The notes beneath the pieces are model-generated. The model was not told the origin of the DNA. It ran no database searches and was given only the letters and a program-made list of their open reading frames with translations. Below are positions 52,540 through 61,671 of a stretch of DNA of 64,000 nucleotides, piece after piece; the first letter of the stretch is position 1; every line of letters begins with the position of its first letter. Location of the stretch: positions 2,294,001 to 2,358,000 of the forward strand of contig OZ245855.1 of assembly GCA_965229095.1 (NCBI GenBank), in the 5' to 3' direction. The translations under genes were made by a program, and so were the position numbers. The DNA is from Taibaiella sp965229095. GTDB taxonomy: Bacteria; Bacteroidota; Bacteroidia; Chitinophagales; Chitinophagaceae.

Positions 52540-53673
52540 ATGCTTAGAAAAATCCTGTTTTATACTTTGCTGCTTGTCGTAAGCGAAAGCCATATAACTA
52601 CCGTATCCGCTAAAGGAAATGATAGCGGCAAGACGCTGACAGATCAGTTCTTCCATCCCGACAGCCGCGTCAATACTATCGTGGATTCGATATACCGCTC
52701 CTTATCCGATAAGGAAAAAGCAGCGCAAATGATCATGACGGCCAGCAGCACTTCCGAAAAGCTGGGCTATCCTTATAGTAGCGCCAAAGCTATGGTCAGC
52801 AACGACATTGCTGCTAACGTAGTTTTCCTGAAAGGACAATCCACCGAGTTCCGGCAGGAAGTGAAAGAGCTGAACCAGATGAGGGCTTCCAAAGGGAAAT
52901 TAAAACCTTTATTTGCCTGCGACTGCGAGCCTACCCTACTACCCGGCAAATGGACAGATGTAAAGGATATCCAGCCCGCATCGGAACAAAAAGATATTGC
53001 TGCTGTTGCAGAAAATACAGATAAGATCAACGAGGTCGTAAAAAAAGTAGGCGTGCAGCTCAACTTTGCACCGGTAGTAGATATAGCCCTTAATAAATCG
53101 GTGATCAACAAACGTTCCTTTGGCAGCGATCCGCAAACCATAGCGGAATTGTCGCAGCAATTTGTACAAACTTCCCAGGAGGCAGGTATAGGCGCTACCT
53201 TAAAACATTTCCCAGGCCATGGCGCGGTAAAAGGCGATTCTCATAAGCAATCGGTCTTTATCGACGGCGACCTTACCGAGCTGGAAACGTTTAAGAATAT
53301 TATCCAGTCTGCTACGCCGCCTGTATCGGTCATGGTGGGTCATATCGTGGTCAAGAACAATCCTAAATACAATACCAATGGTATGCCGGCAACGCTGTCC
53401 CGGGTTATCGTTACCGACCTGCTCCGGAACCAGCTTAAGTTTAAAGGTATTATCACCACCGATGCCCTTAACATGGAAGCAGCCGCAAAAGTACCCGATG
53501 CCGATTGGAAAGCCGTGGAAGCGGGCGTAGACCTGGTACTGATGCCCAAAGATGCCGCCACCCTGAATAAAAAGATTGTAGCGGCACTGGCCAGGCGGGA
53601 CAGCACCAGCAAACAATTGGAAGCTTCTATAAAAAGGATCATCAGGATGAAAGTAATAACAGGTACTTTATAA
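52540..53673 (+). CDS. GH3-family glycosidase (beta-N-acetylhexosaminidase-like)
   Basis: 377 residues. A signal peptide (LFYTLLLVVSESHITTVSA) precedes a GH3 N-terminal TIM barrel. The NagZ-type motif KHFPGHG (222-228) followed by GDSHKQS is intact, with the Asp-His pair used as acid/base in that family, and GIITTDALNMEAAA contains the nucleophile Asp. VGVQLNFAPVVDIALNK and KRSFGSDPQTIAELSQQ are standard. The protein should remove beta-linked N-acetylglucosamine from muropeptides or glycans. Export suggests a periplasmic or outer-membrane location. It is 20 bases upstream of the SRPBCC gene, so these two are one unit. Confidence 0.9.
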   Translation: MLRKILFYTLLLVVSESHITTVSAKGNDSGKTLTDQFFHPDSRVNTIVDSIYRSLSDKEKAAQMIMTASSTSEKLGYPYSSAKAMVSNDIAANVVFLKGQSTEFRQEVKELNQMRASKGKLKPLFACDCEPTLLPGKWTDVKDIQPASEQKDIAAVAENTDKINEVVKKVGVQLNFAPVVDIALNKSVINKRSFGSDPQTIAELSQQFVQTSQEAGIGATLKHFPGHGAVKGDSHKQSVFIDGDLTELETFKNIIQSATPPVSVMVGHIVVKNNPKYNTNGMPATLSRVIVTDLLRNQLKFKGIITTDALNMEAAAKVPDADWKAVEAGVDLVLMPKDAATLNKKIVAALARRDSTSKQLEASIKRIIRMKVITGTL

Positions 53674-53692
53674 AAAACTGATTCAGGCAACA

Positions 53693-54082
53693 ATGAAAGA
53701 CTATAAGAAATACTTTATCCTGCCCGCTACGCCCGAAGAAGTGTACCTGGCGCTTACCAATCCTCTTACTATTAAGCTATGGACAGGAGAAGAGGCTACT
53801 ATGAGTACCGAGCCCGGATCGGAATTCTCCTTGTTCGATGGCAGCATCGAAGGTTGCAACCTTGAATTCGAAGAAAACAAAAAGATCGTCCAGGAATGGT
53901 ATTTCGGCGATGAAGAAGAGGTGCCTTCTATCGTAACCATCAAATTGCATCCCCATGCACAAGGTACCTCGGTAGAGCTGCGGCACAACAATATCCCCGA
54001 CGAAGCTTATGAAGATATGGTAGAAGGCTGGAACGATGTTTATTTCGAAGCCCTCAACGAATTCTTCGAAGAGGAGGAATAG
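53693..54082 (+). CDS. SRPBCC (START-like/AHSA1) domain protein
   Basis: 129 residues. The protein is one START-like helix-grip domain: YFILPATPEEVYLALTNPLT, KLWTGEEATMSTEPGSEFSL, IVQEWYFGDEEEVPSIVTIK and TSVELRHNNIPDEAYEDMVE, ending in an acidic tail (FEEEE). No signal peptide is visible. Such domains bind hydrophobic ligands, or act as Hsp90-activator (AHSA1-like) modules. The function of this one is not known. A strong terminator follows 23 bases after its stop. Confidence 0.9.
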   Translation: MKDYKKYFILPATPEEVYLALTNPLTIKLWTGEEATMSTEPGSEFSLFDGSIEGCNLEFEENKKIVQEWYFGDEEEVPSIVTIKLHPHAQGTSVELRHNNIPDEAYEDMVEGWNDVYFEALNEFFEEEE

Positions 54083-54105
54083 TATCGCATTTATCATCTT
54101 TGTTC

Positions 54106-54138
54106 CCGCAGCGGTGTTCGCTGCGGATTTTTATTTTG
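54106..54138 (+). terminator. Rho-independent terminator
   Basis: CCGCAGCG (54106-54113) and CGCTGCGG (54119-54126) form a perfect stem with a GTGTT loop, followed by ATTTTTATTTT. Confidence 0.88.
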
Positions 54139-54244
54139 CTCACCAAGGTTAACATTTATTTCCCGCAGTGCCGCAGTGGCGCTGCTAGATTTTGAAACAA
54201 CGCTGCAACGAAAAAGAACAGCATATCCTGCAACGCTCTTGCTT

Positions 54245-54406
54245 GTCATCCCGAATGTAGCTTGCGCAGTATGTACAATGAGGGATCTTGGATGCTGTAC
54301 ATGTCCAAGCGATCAAGATTCTTCGGTTCCTTCGGAGACCTCTGGATGACCACGATTTAAGATTACTACCAAGTAAAGCATTTGGGTTCGCAACATGATC
54401 CTGCAG
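54245..54406 (+). repeat. Inverted-half intergenic element, forward copy 1
   Basis: It starts GTCATCCCGAATGTAGCTTG and ends GATCCTGCAG. Within it, the left half (ending GGATCTTGG) and the right half (beginning CAAGATTC and ending GGATGACC) are imperfect reverse complements, so the unit can fold back on itself. A tail of about 55 bp (CGATTTAAGATTACTACCAA and onward) is common to most copies. Confidence 0.85.
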
Positions 54407-54439
54407 CATTCCTGCTTATCATCCTATAACACTCCTGCT

Positions 54440-54601
54440 GTCATCCCGAATGTAGCTTGCGCAGCATGCGAAATGAGGGATCTTGGGTACTGTACATATC
54501 CAAGCGTTCAAGATCCTTCGGTTCCTTCGGAGACCTCTGGATGACCACGATTTAAGATTACTACCAAGTAAAGCATTTGGGCTCGCAACATGATCCTGCA
54601 G
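54440..54601 (+). repeat. Inverted-half intergenic element, forward copy 2
   Basis: Same 162-bp length as copy 1 and nearly identical to it. The differences lie mainly in the central spacer between the two halves. Confidence 0.85.
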
Positions 54602-54815
54602 CGATACTGCACTGCGGCACAGTAGCGTTGCGGGAAAAAATGTGCCCCAATAAGATAAAAAATCGGGCTATCAATTATTTTTATAGCATCGTCCGGAAGG
54701 CCGGGAAGCAAGGCCTGGTTAATTCGTAACTGGCTGAAATGCTTTCGTTTACACCTGCAACTATCCTTATAAAGCCTTGCTAATCTATCGGTTCTCAAAA
54801 ATAATAATGCGTTAA

Positions 54816-54841
54816 GTTAATTAAACAAACGTTTAATTAAC
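54816..54841. promoter_or_regulatory. TetR-type operator palindrome
   Basis: A perfect inverted repeat with 11-bp arms (GTTAATTAAAC at 54816-54826 and GTTTAATTAAC at 54831-54841) and an AAAC spacer sits over the expected -33 region. The following TATCTTTG (54854-54861) is a full -7 match. This is the usual layout for a TetR repressor blocking an RND operon. No TetR gene is found in the window. Confidence 0.7.
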
Positions 54842-54853
54842 TCCCAAACTACC

Positions 54854-54861
54854 TATCTTTG
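54854..54861 (+). promoter_or_regulatory. -7 element of the efflux operon
   Basis: TATCTTTG matches TAnnTTTG, 55 bases before the TolC-like gene's ATG and 12 bases after the palindrome. Confidence 0.55.
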
Positions 54862-54915
54862 CCTCCTTATCCGGTACAGGTGTTTATCCTCCGTTAGTTA
54901 AAAATCAATATCCTG

Positions 54916-56232
54916 ATGAAGTTATATCCTTTTCTCGCACTCCTGATTTTCACGACACAAAGCTTAGAAAGTAAGGCGCAGCAGAATAATGATGCCAACA
55001 CATTCACCCTGGAACAGTGCCTGCAGTACGCCTACCAGCATAATCCCGGCTTGCAGCAATCCATGCTCGACCGGGAGATAGCAGAACATGGCATCAAAAG
55101 TAAGCTGGCCGACTGGTACCCGCAGCTCAGGTTCGATTACAACTTGCAGCATGCCTTTCAACTGCAGGTGTCCAACATCAACGGGCAATTGATCCCACTG
55201 GGCTTAAGAAACACTTCTGCAGGACAATTCGGCCTTACCCAGAACCTGTTCAGCAGCGATGCTTTACTGGCCAGCAACAGTGCCAAAGAAGTGCGCAAAC
55301 AGGCCAATCAAAACATAGTGCTCAACAAAATAGACCTTACCGTTAATGTGGGTAAGGCATTTTATGATGTATTACTGACCCGCGACCAATTACGGGTATT
55401 GGACGAAGATATTGTACGGCTCGATAAGAGCTATACCGATGCCTTTAACCAGTACGAAGGCGGCATCGTGGATAAGGTGGATTATAAAAGGGCTACCATA
55501 GCTTTAAACAATACGAAGGCACAGCGTAAAACCGCCGGTGAAGCCCTCAAGGCCAAATATGCCTACCTCAAAATGCAGATAGGCCTTGCCGACAGCATTC
55601 CCCTGGAACTGGCTTATGACGGCTCCCGGTTGGAAACGCTGGCTATTATAGACACAGCCGTTTCCGCTGTTGTCCGCAACAGGATCGAATTCCAGCAACT
55701 GGAAACACAAAAGCGCCTGCAGGAGCTCAACTACAATTATTATAAATGGCAGTTTATCCCTACCGTACAGGCTTACGGCAATTATAACCTCAATTACCTC
55801 AACAACGATTTCGGCAAGCTCTACCAGGACAATTATCCCAACTCCTTTGCCGGTGTAAGGGTGGGCATTCCTTTGTTCCAGGGCTTTAGAAGGGTACAGA
55901 ATATGAAGCAGGCCAAGTTACAATCGGACCGGGTGAATTATGATATAGAACAGTTACGTAATGCCGTAAGCACCGAAGTCAGCCAGGCTTTGGCGGCCTA
56001 CAAAGGTTACCTGAACGATTTCTATACCTTAAAACAGAATGTGGCCATTGCCCAGGAAATATTCGGCACGATCGAGCTGCAATATAAATCAGGCATCAAG
56101 GCTTACCTGGAAGTGATTACCGCCCAAACCGATCTCCGTACTGCAGAGCTCAACTACAGCAATGCCTTGTACCAGTTACTCGGCAGCAAGCTGGACCTGG
56201 AACGTGCGCTGGGCACCGTTCCCCTGAATTAA
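54916..56232 (+). CDS. TolC-family outer-membrane efflux protein
   Basis: 438 residues. A signal peptide ends near LESKAQQ. The first outer-membrane-efflux repeat starts with FTLEQCLQYAYQHNPGLQQS and the second repeat is in the C-terminal half (YNYYKWQFIPTVQAYGNYNL, GVRVGIPLFQGFRRVQNMKQ). Long coiled-coil helices include YKSGIKAYLEVITAQTDLRT and LNYSNALYQLLGSKLDLERA. Three copies should form a channel across the outer membrane and periplasm for an RND pump. It is the first gene of a three-gene operon. Confidence 0.92.
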   Translation: MKLYPFLALLIFTTQSLESKAQQNNDANTFTLEQCLQYAYQHNPGLQQSMLDREIAEHGIKSKLADWYPQLRFDYNLQHAFQLQVSNINGQLIPLGLRNTSAGQFGLTQNLFSSDALLASNSAKEVRKQANQNIVLNKIDLTVNVGKAFYDVLLTRDQLRVLDEDIVRLDKSYTDAFNQYEGGIVDKVDYKRATIALNNTKAQRKTAGEALKAKYAYLKMQIGLADSIPLELAYDGSRLETLAIIDTAVSAVVRNRIEFQQLETQKRLQELNYNYYKWQFIPTVQAYGNYNLNYLNNDFGKLYQDNYPNSFAGVRVGIPLFQGFRRVQNMKQAKLQSDRVNYDIEQLRNAVSTEVSQALAAYKGYLNDFYTLKQNVAIAQEIFGTIELQYKSGIKAYLEVITAQTDLRTAELNYSNALYQLLGSKLDLERALGTVPLN

Positions 56233-56275
56233 AAACATCTTATTGAACAGCATCGCAAATAAACACGTACACTTT

Positions 56276-57424
56276 ATGAAACGTTCCGCCCTCCTGACAT
56301 TAATGCCTTATTGCTTCGGACTGGCCTTTATACTGGCTTCCTGCGGCAGTAAAAATGATGCCCCGCCGACACCGCCGCCAGCTTCGGTAGAGATAGATAC
56401 GGTAAATGAAGGCCAGGCCTTTTACCATGAGGATTACCCTGCCACCATTACCGCGTTGAATGAAGTAGAATTGCGTCCGCAGGTATCGGGTTATATCACC
56501 GGTATTCATTTCAAGGACGGGCAGCATGTAAACCAGGGACAACTGTTGTACACCATAGACCAGCAGGCTTACCAGGCCAACGTAAGCCAGGCACAGGCTA
56601 ATCTCGCCGTTGCCAAAGCCAATCTGAACAAGGCGCAGAAAGATGCCGACCGTTATATAGCCCTGGATAAAAAAGACGCCATTGCCAAGCAAGTGCTGGA
56701 TCATGCCCTTGCCGACCTGGAAGGAGCCAGGATGCAGGTAAAGGCAGCAGAAGCCGGTGTGACCAATGTGCAGACCAGCCTTCGCTATTCCAATATAGTA
56801 GCGCCTTTCAGCGGCACTATCGGAATTTCCCTGGTAAAGCTGGGTGCTTCCGTATCGCCGGGCAGCACCTTATTGAATACCATCTCTACCGATGATCCGG
56901 TGGCTGCCGATTTCTTCCTGGATCAAAAAGAGCTGCCTGCATTTACGCTGTTACAAGGCAATGCCAATGCTGAAAAGGATTCCCTATTCACCTTGCAACT
57001 CGCCGACCAGACAGCTTATCAGTTTCCAGGGAAAGTGGCTTCTATCGACAGGGCGGTTGATGCCAATACCGGAACGATAAGGGTACGCCTGGCTTTTACC
57101 AACAGCGAGAAAAAATTACGCCCGGGCATGAGCGCTACCGTAAGGGTATTTCATAACAACGGCAGCAAGGCCATCCTGATCCCGCACAAAGCTGTTACCG
57201 AGCAAATGGGCGAATACTTTGTATATGTCGTAACCGACAGCAGCACTGTAACCCAGGCCAAGGTGAAGCTGGGTACTGCCATTAAAGACCAGGTGATCGT
57301 GAAGGAAGGATTGCAGGCCGGGCAGAAGATCGTAGTGGAAGGCTTGCAAAGGATAAAAGAAGGTGCTAAGATCCAGACCGGAGCACCGGCACAGGCAGGA
57401 CCTGGCCAGGCCAAAAAGGGCTAA
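56276..57424 (+). CDS. RND efflux periplasmic adaptor, lipoprotein
   Basis: 382 residues from ATG 56276; a TTG at 56243 is in frame but the ATG gives the clear lipoprotein signal (ILASC, Cys23). The membrane-fusion-protein core follows: a barrel/lipoyl segment RPQVSGYITGIHFKDGQHVN, hairpin helices with NLAVAKANLNKAQKDADRYI, then the second lipoyl half SNIVAPFSGTIGISLVKLGA and beta-barrel parts with KLRPGMSATVRV. The C-terminus is Pro/Gly/Ala-rich. It links the RND pump to TolC in the periplasm. It lies 43 bases after the TolC-like gene. Confidence 0.93.
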   Translation: MKRSALLTLMPYCFGLAFILASCGSKNDAPPTPPPASVEIDTVNEGQAFYHEDYPATITALNEVELRPQVSGYITGIHFKDGQHVNQGQLLYTIDQQAYQANVSQAQANLAVAKANLNKAQKDADRYIALDKKDAIAKQVLDHALADLEGARMQVKAAEAGVTNVQTSLRYSNIVAPFSGTIGISLVKLGASVSPGSTLLNTISTDDPVAADFFLDQKELPAFTLLQGNANAEKDSLFTLQLADQTAYQFPGKVASIDRAVDANTGTIRVRLAFTNSEKKLRPGMSATVRVFHNNGSKAILIPHKAVTEQMGEYFVYVVTDSSTVTQAKVKLGTAIKDQVIVKEGLQAGQKIVVEGLQRIKEGAKIQTGAPAQAGPGQAKKG

Positions 57425-57535
57425 GCCGTTATATACCTAGTACTATTGCTGCTTCGCAGCCGCGAAGTACCCCAAACCAACAGATGCTTTTAATCGTGAG
57501 CGGTAATTGCCCCTTACGGAAAAATATTTCTACAA

Positions 57536-60500
57536 ATGATCGCAGAAACTTTTATCAAGCGCCCGGTTACCGCCATTGTCATATCATTGGTTATTGTATT
57601 GGTGGGTGTTATTGCTATCCTCAACCTGCCTATAGGCCAATACCCCGAGATCACACCGCCTACTGTGCAGGTGTCCGGAGCCTTTACCGGCGCCGATGCC
57701 CAGACGGTAGAGCAGACGATGACCACTCCTATCGAAACACAGATCAATGGTACGCCCGGCATGACCTATATGTCGAGCACCAGTACCAGCGATGGCCGCA
57801 GTGCCATTACGGTCAACTTCGAACTGGGAACCGACATCAATGTGGCCACACTCGATGTGCAGAACCGTGTAAGTATCGCAGAGCCTACCCTACCCGAACA
57901 GGTAAAGCGGCTGGGTCTTACTACCCGTAAGCGTAACCCCAGTATCCTGATGCTGGTGGCTATGTATTCGCCCAAAGGGACGCATGACGTTACTTTCACC
58001 GATAACTATACCAATGTCTTTATTAAGGATGCCTTGCTGCGTGTAAAAGGTGTGGGCGATATCTTTACCCGCGCCGATGATTTCAGTATGCGTATCTGGC
58101 TCGATCCTTTAAAGATGGCGCAATTGGGCATGAGCACCACCGAAGTTACCGCCGCCTTGCAGGAGCAAAACCTGCAGATGGCTGCCGGTTCGGTAGGCGC
58201 CCCACCCCAGCAAAATTCACAGACTTTCGAATACACGGTATTTACCAACAGCCGGCTCAATACGACCAAGCAGTTTGAAGACATTATTGTGCGCAGCGAT
58301 CCCAAACAGGGCAATATCGTTTACCTGAAAGATGTGGCCAGGGTACAGCTCGGCAAATTCTCTTATTCCAGCAACTCCTTCGTGGATGGCAAAAGAGCTT
58401 CTTACCTGCTGGTGTACCAGGCGCCGGGCAGCAATGCATTGGAAACTGCCAAAGGTATTACTGCCAAAATGGAAGAGTTGAAAAAGGCGTTTCCGAAAGA
58501 CATCGATTATGTCGTTCCTTTCGAATCGGTATCTGTAGTACAAGTATCTATTTCGGAAGTGGTAGATACCCTGCTGGAAGCCCTGCTGCTCGTAACGCTG
58601 GTGGTATTCCTCTTCCTGCAAAGCTGGCGGGCGACATTGATCCCCGTACTGGCGATACCCGTATCTATCCTGGGTACCTTTATCTTCTTTATACCCTTGG
58701 GCTTTACCATCAATACGCTTACCATGTTCGGATTCGTGCTGGCCATCGGTATCGTAGTGGATGACGCCATCGTAGTGGTAGAGGCCGTGCAGCACTATAT
58801 CGACCATGAACGGATTTCGGCCAAAGAGGCTACCCGTAAGGCTATGAAGGATATATCGGCGCCGGTAATTGCCATTGCCCTTATCCTGGCAGCGGTATTT
58901 GTTCCGGTGGGCTTTATCCCCGGTCTCGTAGGCCGGTTGTACCAGCAGTTTGCTATCACGATTGCCGTATCGGTGCTCATCTCCGCCTTTGTGGCCCTCA
59001 CGCTCACACCGGCGCTGTGTTCACTGTTGCTCAAACCCAGTACGGTAAGAAAAGAGTCCAGCGGCCTCAACAAATTTTTCTATCATTTCAACGAATGGTT
59101 CCGGAAGATCAGCCTTAAATATACCATTGGTGTACGTAAAACCATCAAAGCCTCGCGTTATGCCCTCATCATCTTGCTGTGCATTATCGTGGGTACGGTA
59201 TTCCTGTTCAAGGCCAAGCCTACCGGCTTTATCCCTACAGAAGACGAAGGCCGTCTGTTCGTTACCTACGAATTGCCCGATGCCTCTTCTACTTCCAGGA
59301 GTATTGCCGTGCTGGATACCGTAATGTCGATACTGAGCCATACCAAAGGCATCAAGCACTATGCCGGTCTGGGCGGGCTCAATGTTATCAACTTCTCAAT
59401 GAAACCCAATGCCGGTACTGTATTTTCCCAACTGGAACCCTGGGACGAGCGTAAAGATAAATCGCTGCAGTTGCAAGGGATCATGGATACCCTCAATAAG
59501 AAATTTGCTTCGATCAAAGGAGCACGGGTACTGGTGATATCCCCGCCCCCGATTCCGGGCCTGGGCCAGACCGGTGGTTTTACCTTTGAGCTGCAGCAAA
59601 GATCCAGCACCGATGATGTCAAGCAATTTGAAAAAGTGGTAAACAACTTCCTGATGGAAGCCAACCAGCGCAAAGAGCTGAAGGGCGTGTTCTCCTTCTT
59701 TACCGCCAAAACACCGGCCTACCAGGTGAATGTAGATCGTGAGCAGGCCAAAAAGCTGGGCGTGAACATCGCCGATATTTACCAGACTTTACAAACCTTC
59801 CTGGGTAGCTCTTACATCAACGACTTTACGACTTACGGCCGTAACTTCCGCGTGGTGGCCCAGGCCGATGAAGCTTTCCGTGGCGACATCAAGGACCTAT
59901 CCAAGTATTATGTCAAGAACAGCGCCGGTACTATGGTGCCGTTAAGTGCCCTCACTACGTATAAAGTAATCGAGAATGCCCCGGTACTGTCTCACTTTAA
60001 TATCTTCAGGAATGCCGAGATCAATGGTAATGCCGCACCCGGTTACAGCAGCGGGCAAGCTATCCAAGCCCTGAAAGAAGTTGCCGACAAAGCGCTTCCC
60101 GATGGTTATGGCTATGAATTTGCAGGTATGACGAGGGAGGAATTGCTATCGGGCAACAGTACGGTAATCATTTTCTCTTTGTCTATCGTCTTCGTCTTCC
60201 TATTCCTGGCGGCCTTGTACGAAAGCTGGTCGATACCGTTCTCCGTATTGCTGGCGGTGCCCATCGGCGCTTTTGGTGCGATCCTTACCTTGTTCTTTAT
60301 TCCCAAGCTTACCAATAACGTATATGCCCAGATCGGTCTCATTACCCTTATTGGCCTTGCAGCAAAGAATGCGATCCTGATCGTGGAATTTGCCAAAGAA
60401 CGCGTAGACCACGGCATCGCCGTAGTACCGGCTACCCTGGATGCGGTCAAGCTACGTTTACGTCCCATCATTATGACTTCCATGGCCTTTATCCTGGGTA

Positions 60501-60712
60501 TCCTGCCCCTGGTGTTCTCTTCGGGTGCTGGCGCTATTTCCAGGCAAACCATTGGTTATACTGTGTTGGGCGGTATGCTGGCCGCTACCCTGCTGGCGAT
60601 CTTTATTGTACCTGTTTTATTCGTAGTCATTACCCGTATCGCCTACGGCAAAAAACTGGCAAAAGCCAAAGCAAACCAATTGTTCTACGATAGCGACGAC
60701 GACAATAGTTAA
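57536..60712 (+). CDS. HAE1-type RND multidrug efflux permease
   Basis: 1,058 residues, the usual size. It exports hydrophobic drugs by proton antiport. The protein opens MIAETFIKRPVTAIVISLVI, the standard RND N-terminus and first span. The porter domain includes GQYPEITPPTVQVSGAFTGA and LDVQNRVSIAEPTLPEQVKR. The proton-relay aspartates are both in TM4 (AIGIVVDDAIVVVEAV). The second half repeats the fold, with FLAALYESWSIPFSVLLAVP and IGLITLIGLAAKNAILIVEF. It ends in a Lys-rich tail then an acidic DSDDDNS. It belongs to the AcrB/MexB group. Confidence 0.95.
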   Translation: MIAETFIKRPVTAIVISLVIVLVGVIAILNLPIGQYPEITPPTVQVSGAFTGADAQTVEQTMTTPIETQINGTPGMTYMSSTSTSDGRSAITVNFELGTDINVATLDVQNRVSIAEPTLPEQVKRLGLTTRKRNPSILMLVAMYSPKGTHDVTFTDNYTNVFIKDALLRVKGVGDIFTRADDFSMRIWLDPLKMAQLGMSTTEVTAALQEQNLQMAAGSVGAPPQQNSQTFEYTVFTNSRLNTTKQFEDIIVRSDPKQGNIVYLKDVARVQLGKFSYSSNSFVDGKRASYLLVYQAPGSNALETAKGITAKMEELKKAFPKDIDYVVPFESVSVVQVSISEVVDTLLEALLLVTLVVFLFLQSWRATLIPVLAIPVSILGTFIFFIPLGFTINTLTMFGFVLAIGIVVDDAIVVVEAVQHYIDHERISAKEATRKAMKDISAPVIAIALILAAVFVPVGFIPGLVGRLYQQFAITIAVSVLISAFVALTLTPALCSLLLKPSTVRKESSGLNKFFYHFNEWFRKISLKYTIGVRKTIKASRYALIILLCIIVGTVFLFKAKPTGFIPTEDEGRLFVTYELPDASSTSRSIAVLDTVMSILSHTKGIKHYAGLGGLNVINFSMKPNAGTVFSQLEPWDERKDKSLQLQGIMDTLNKKFASIKGARVLVISPPPIPGLGQTGGFTFELQQRSSTDDVKQFEKVVNNFLMEANQRKELKGVFSFFTAKTPAYQVNVDREQAKKLGVNIADIYQTLQTFLGSSYINDFTTYGRNFRVVAQADEAFRGDIKDLSKYYVKNSAGTMVPLSALTTYKVIENAPVLSHFNIFRNAEINGNAAPGYSSGQAIQALKEVADKALPDGYGYEFAGMTREELLSGNSTVIIFSLSIVFVFLFLAALYESWSIPFSVLLAVPIGAFGAILTLFFIPKLTNNVYAQIGLITLIGLAAKNAILIVEFAKERVDHGIAVVPATLDAVKLRLRPIIMTSMAFILGILPLVFSSGAGAISRQTIGYTVLGGMLAATLLAIFIVPVLFVVITRIAYGKKLAKAKANQLFYDSDDDNS

Positions 60713-60726
60713 ATCTTGATATGGTA

Positions 60727-60768
60727 ATAATGACAAGAGCGGCTCCCTGAGGCCGCTCTTGTCATTAT
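60727..60768. terminator. Hairpin after the efflux operon
   Basis: A perfect 17-bp stem (60727-60743 with 60752-60768) with an 8-base loop lies 14 bases after the RND gene's stop. No strong T-tract follows. Confidence 0.75.
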
Positions 60769-60861
60769 CGTCCTTTCCTGGAAAACAGTGTCTTCCTGCG
60801 CTCTTATGTCGATATTCACTAAATTACAAGCGATCGTAAAACCCGCGATCAGCAAACTACT

Positions 60862-61467
60862 ATGAAAATACCCTACGCGATCATCGGCGTTATATTAAGC
60901 GGCGGACTTTTTCTCAGCTCGGCAAGTTGCCAGGATAAGTCGGCAGTCAACGATAAACCAACCACCGTCGGTCTAAACGAACCGCAGCCAAAAGTGCATC
61001 AGGCAAAAGACAATCCATTTGAAGCTTTAAGGGATAAGGCATTTGCAGCAACTCCTGAACAACTGGGGCTTTCATTGCCTGCCGGCCAAACAGTTGTTTA
61101 TGGCATCATAATGGACTGGGGAATGGATGGTGCGACGGCGACTACGGTTTCTTTTCAAACCGGCGATGCCAGCCTATATGTAAGCTCAGGCGGCGGTATT
61201 ATTGGCGGTGGGCAGCATCAAAGTGTAAACGATGCAGCCAAACAATGGGTAGCCCTAGCCCAAACATTCCTGAACAAAGCGACCGGAACGAAAACAACGC
61301 CACTACCCGAAAAGGACGCAGTTAAGTTTTACTTATTGACCAACAAGGGTGTGTATGTCGGGCAGGAACAAATAAAAAACTTCGAGAATAATTCTTCTTC
61401 GTGGCTCGACCTGTTTAAAGAAGGGAACAAGGTATTAACCGCATTACGCGAAGTAAGTCCAGATTAG
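60862..61467 (+). CDS. Lipoprotein of unknown function
   Basis: 201 residues. A lipobox (SSASC, Cys23) indicates a lipid-anchored protein. A Pro/Lys-rich linker runs to about residue 60. The folded part has a buried core GQTVVYGIIMDWGMDGATAT, SLYVSSGGGIIGGGQHQSVN and FYLLTNKGVYVGQEQIKNFE. I recognise no named family and see no catalytic motif. The gene is 93 bases after the hairpin that follows the efflux operon and is probably transcribed separately. Confidence 0.72.
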   Translation: MKIPYAIIGVILSGGLFLSSASCQDKSAVNDKPTTVGLNEPQPKVHQAKDNPFEALRDKAFAATPEQLGLSLPAGQTVVYGIIMDWGMDGATATTVSFQTGDASLYVSSGGGIIGGGQHQSVNDAAKQWVALAQTFLNKATGTKTTPLPEKDAVKFYLLTNKGVYVGQEQIKNFENNSSSWLDLFKEGNKVLTALREVSPD

Positions 61468-61604
61468 CTTTACCGGGCCCGGTGCGCCTCCTCTATGAAC
61501 GAATTCCCGCAATACATCCGGGATTCGTTATAAACAACAGGAAATTTTCCCGCGGCCTGCATGGATTTGGTGTAGTTGCCTGCAAAGCAAATCACTTGCT
61601 TCTT

Positions 61605-61641
61605 CAGCACAAAGGCCGGCATGATGCCGGCCTTTGTGCTG
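61605..61641. terminator. Palindromic terminator between convergent genes
   Basis: A perfect 18-bp stem (61605-61622 with 61624-61641) has one central base. It sits between two convergent lipoprotein genes, 30 bases from the stop of the minus-strand one. No clear T-tract. Confidence 0.7.
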
Positions 61642-61671
61642 AACTATTACAAATATAACTACGTAATGGCT

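Larger units (their letters stand above)
54083..54915. repeat. Long intergenic region with tandem repeat copies
   Basis: This 833-bp gap has no supportable gene. It holds the terminator at 54106-54138, two tandem forward copies of the inverted-half element (54245-54406 and 54440-54601, each 162 bp, period 195 bp), and the TetR-type operator and promoter of the efflux operon near its end. Bases 54602-54780 contain nothing I can identify. Confidence 0.75.

Noticed and set aside
54245..54601. Two tandem repeats as a CRISPR array
   Set aside because: The units are 162 bp with self-complementary halves and only two copies; they lack short direct repeats with unique spacers, and no cas gene is present.
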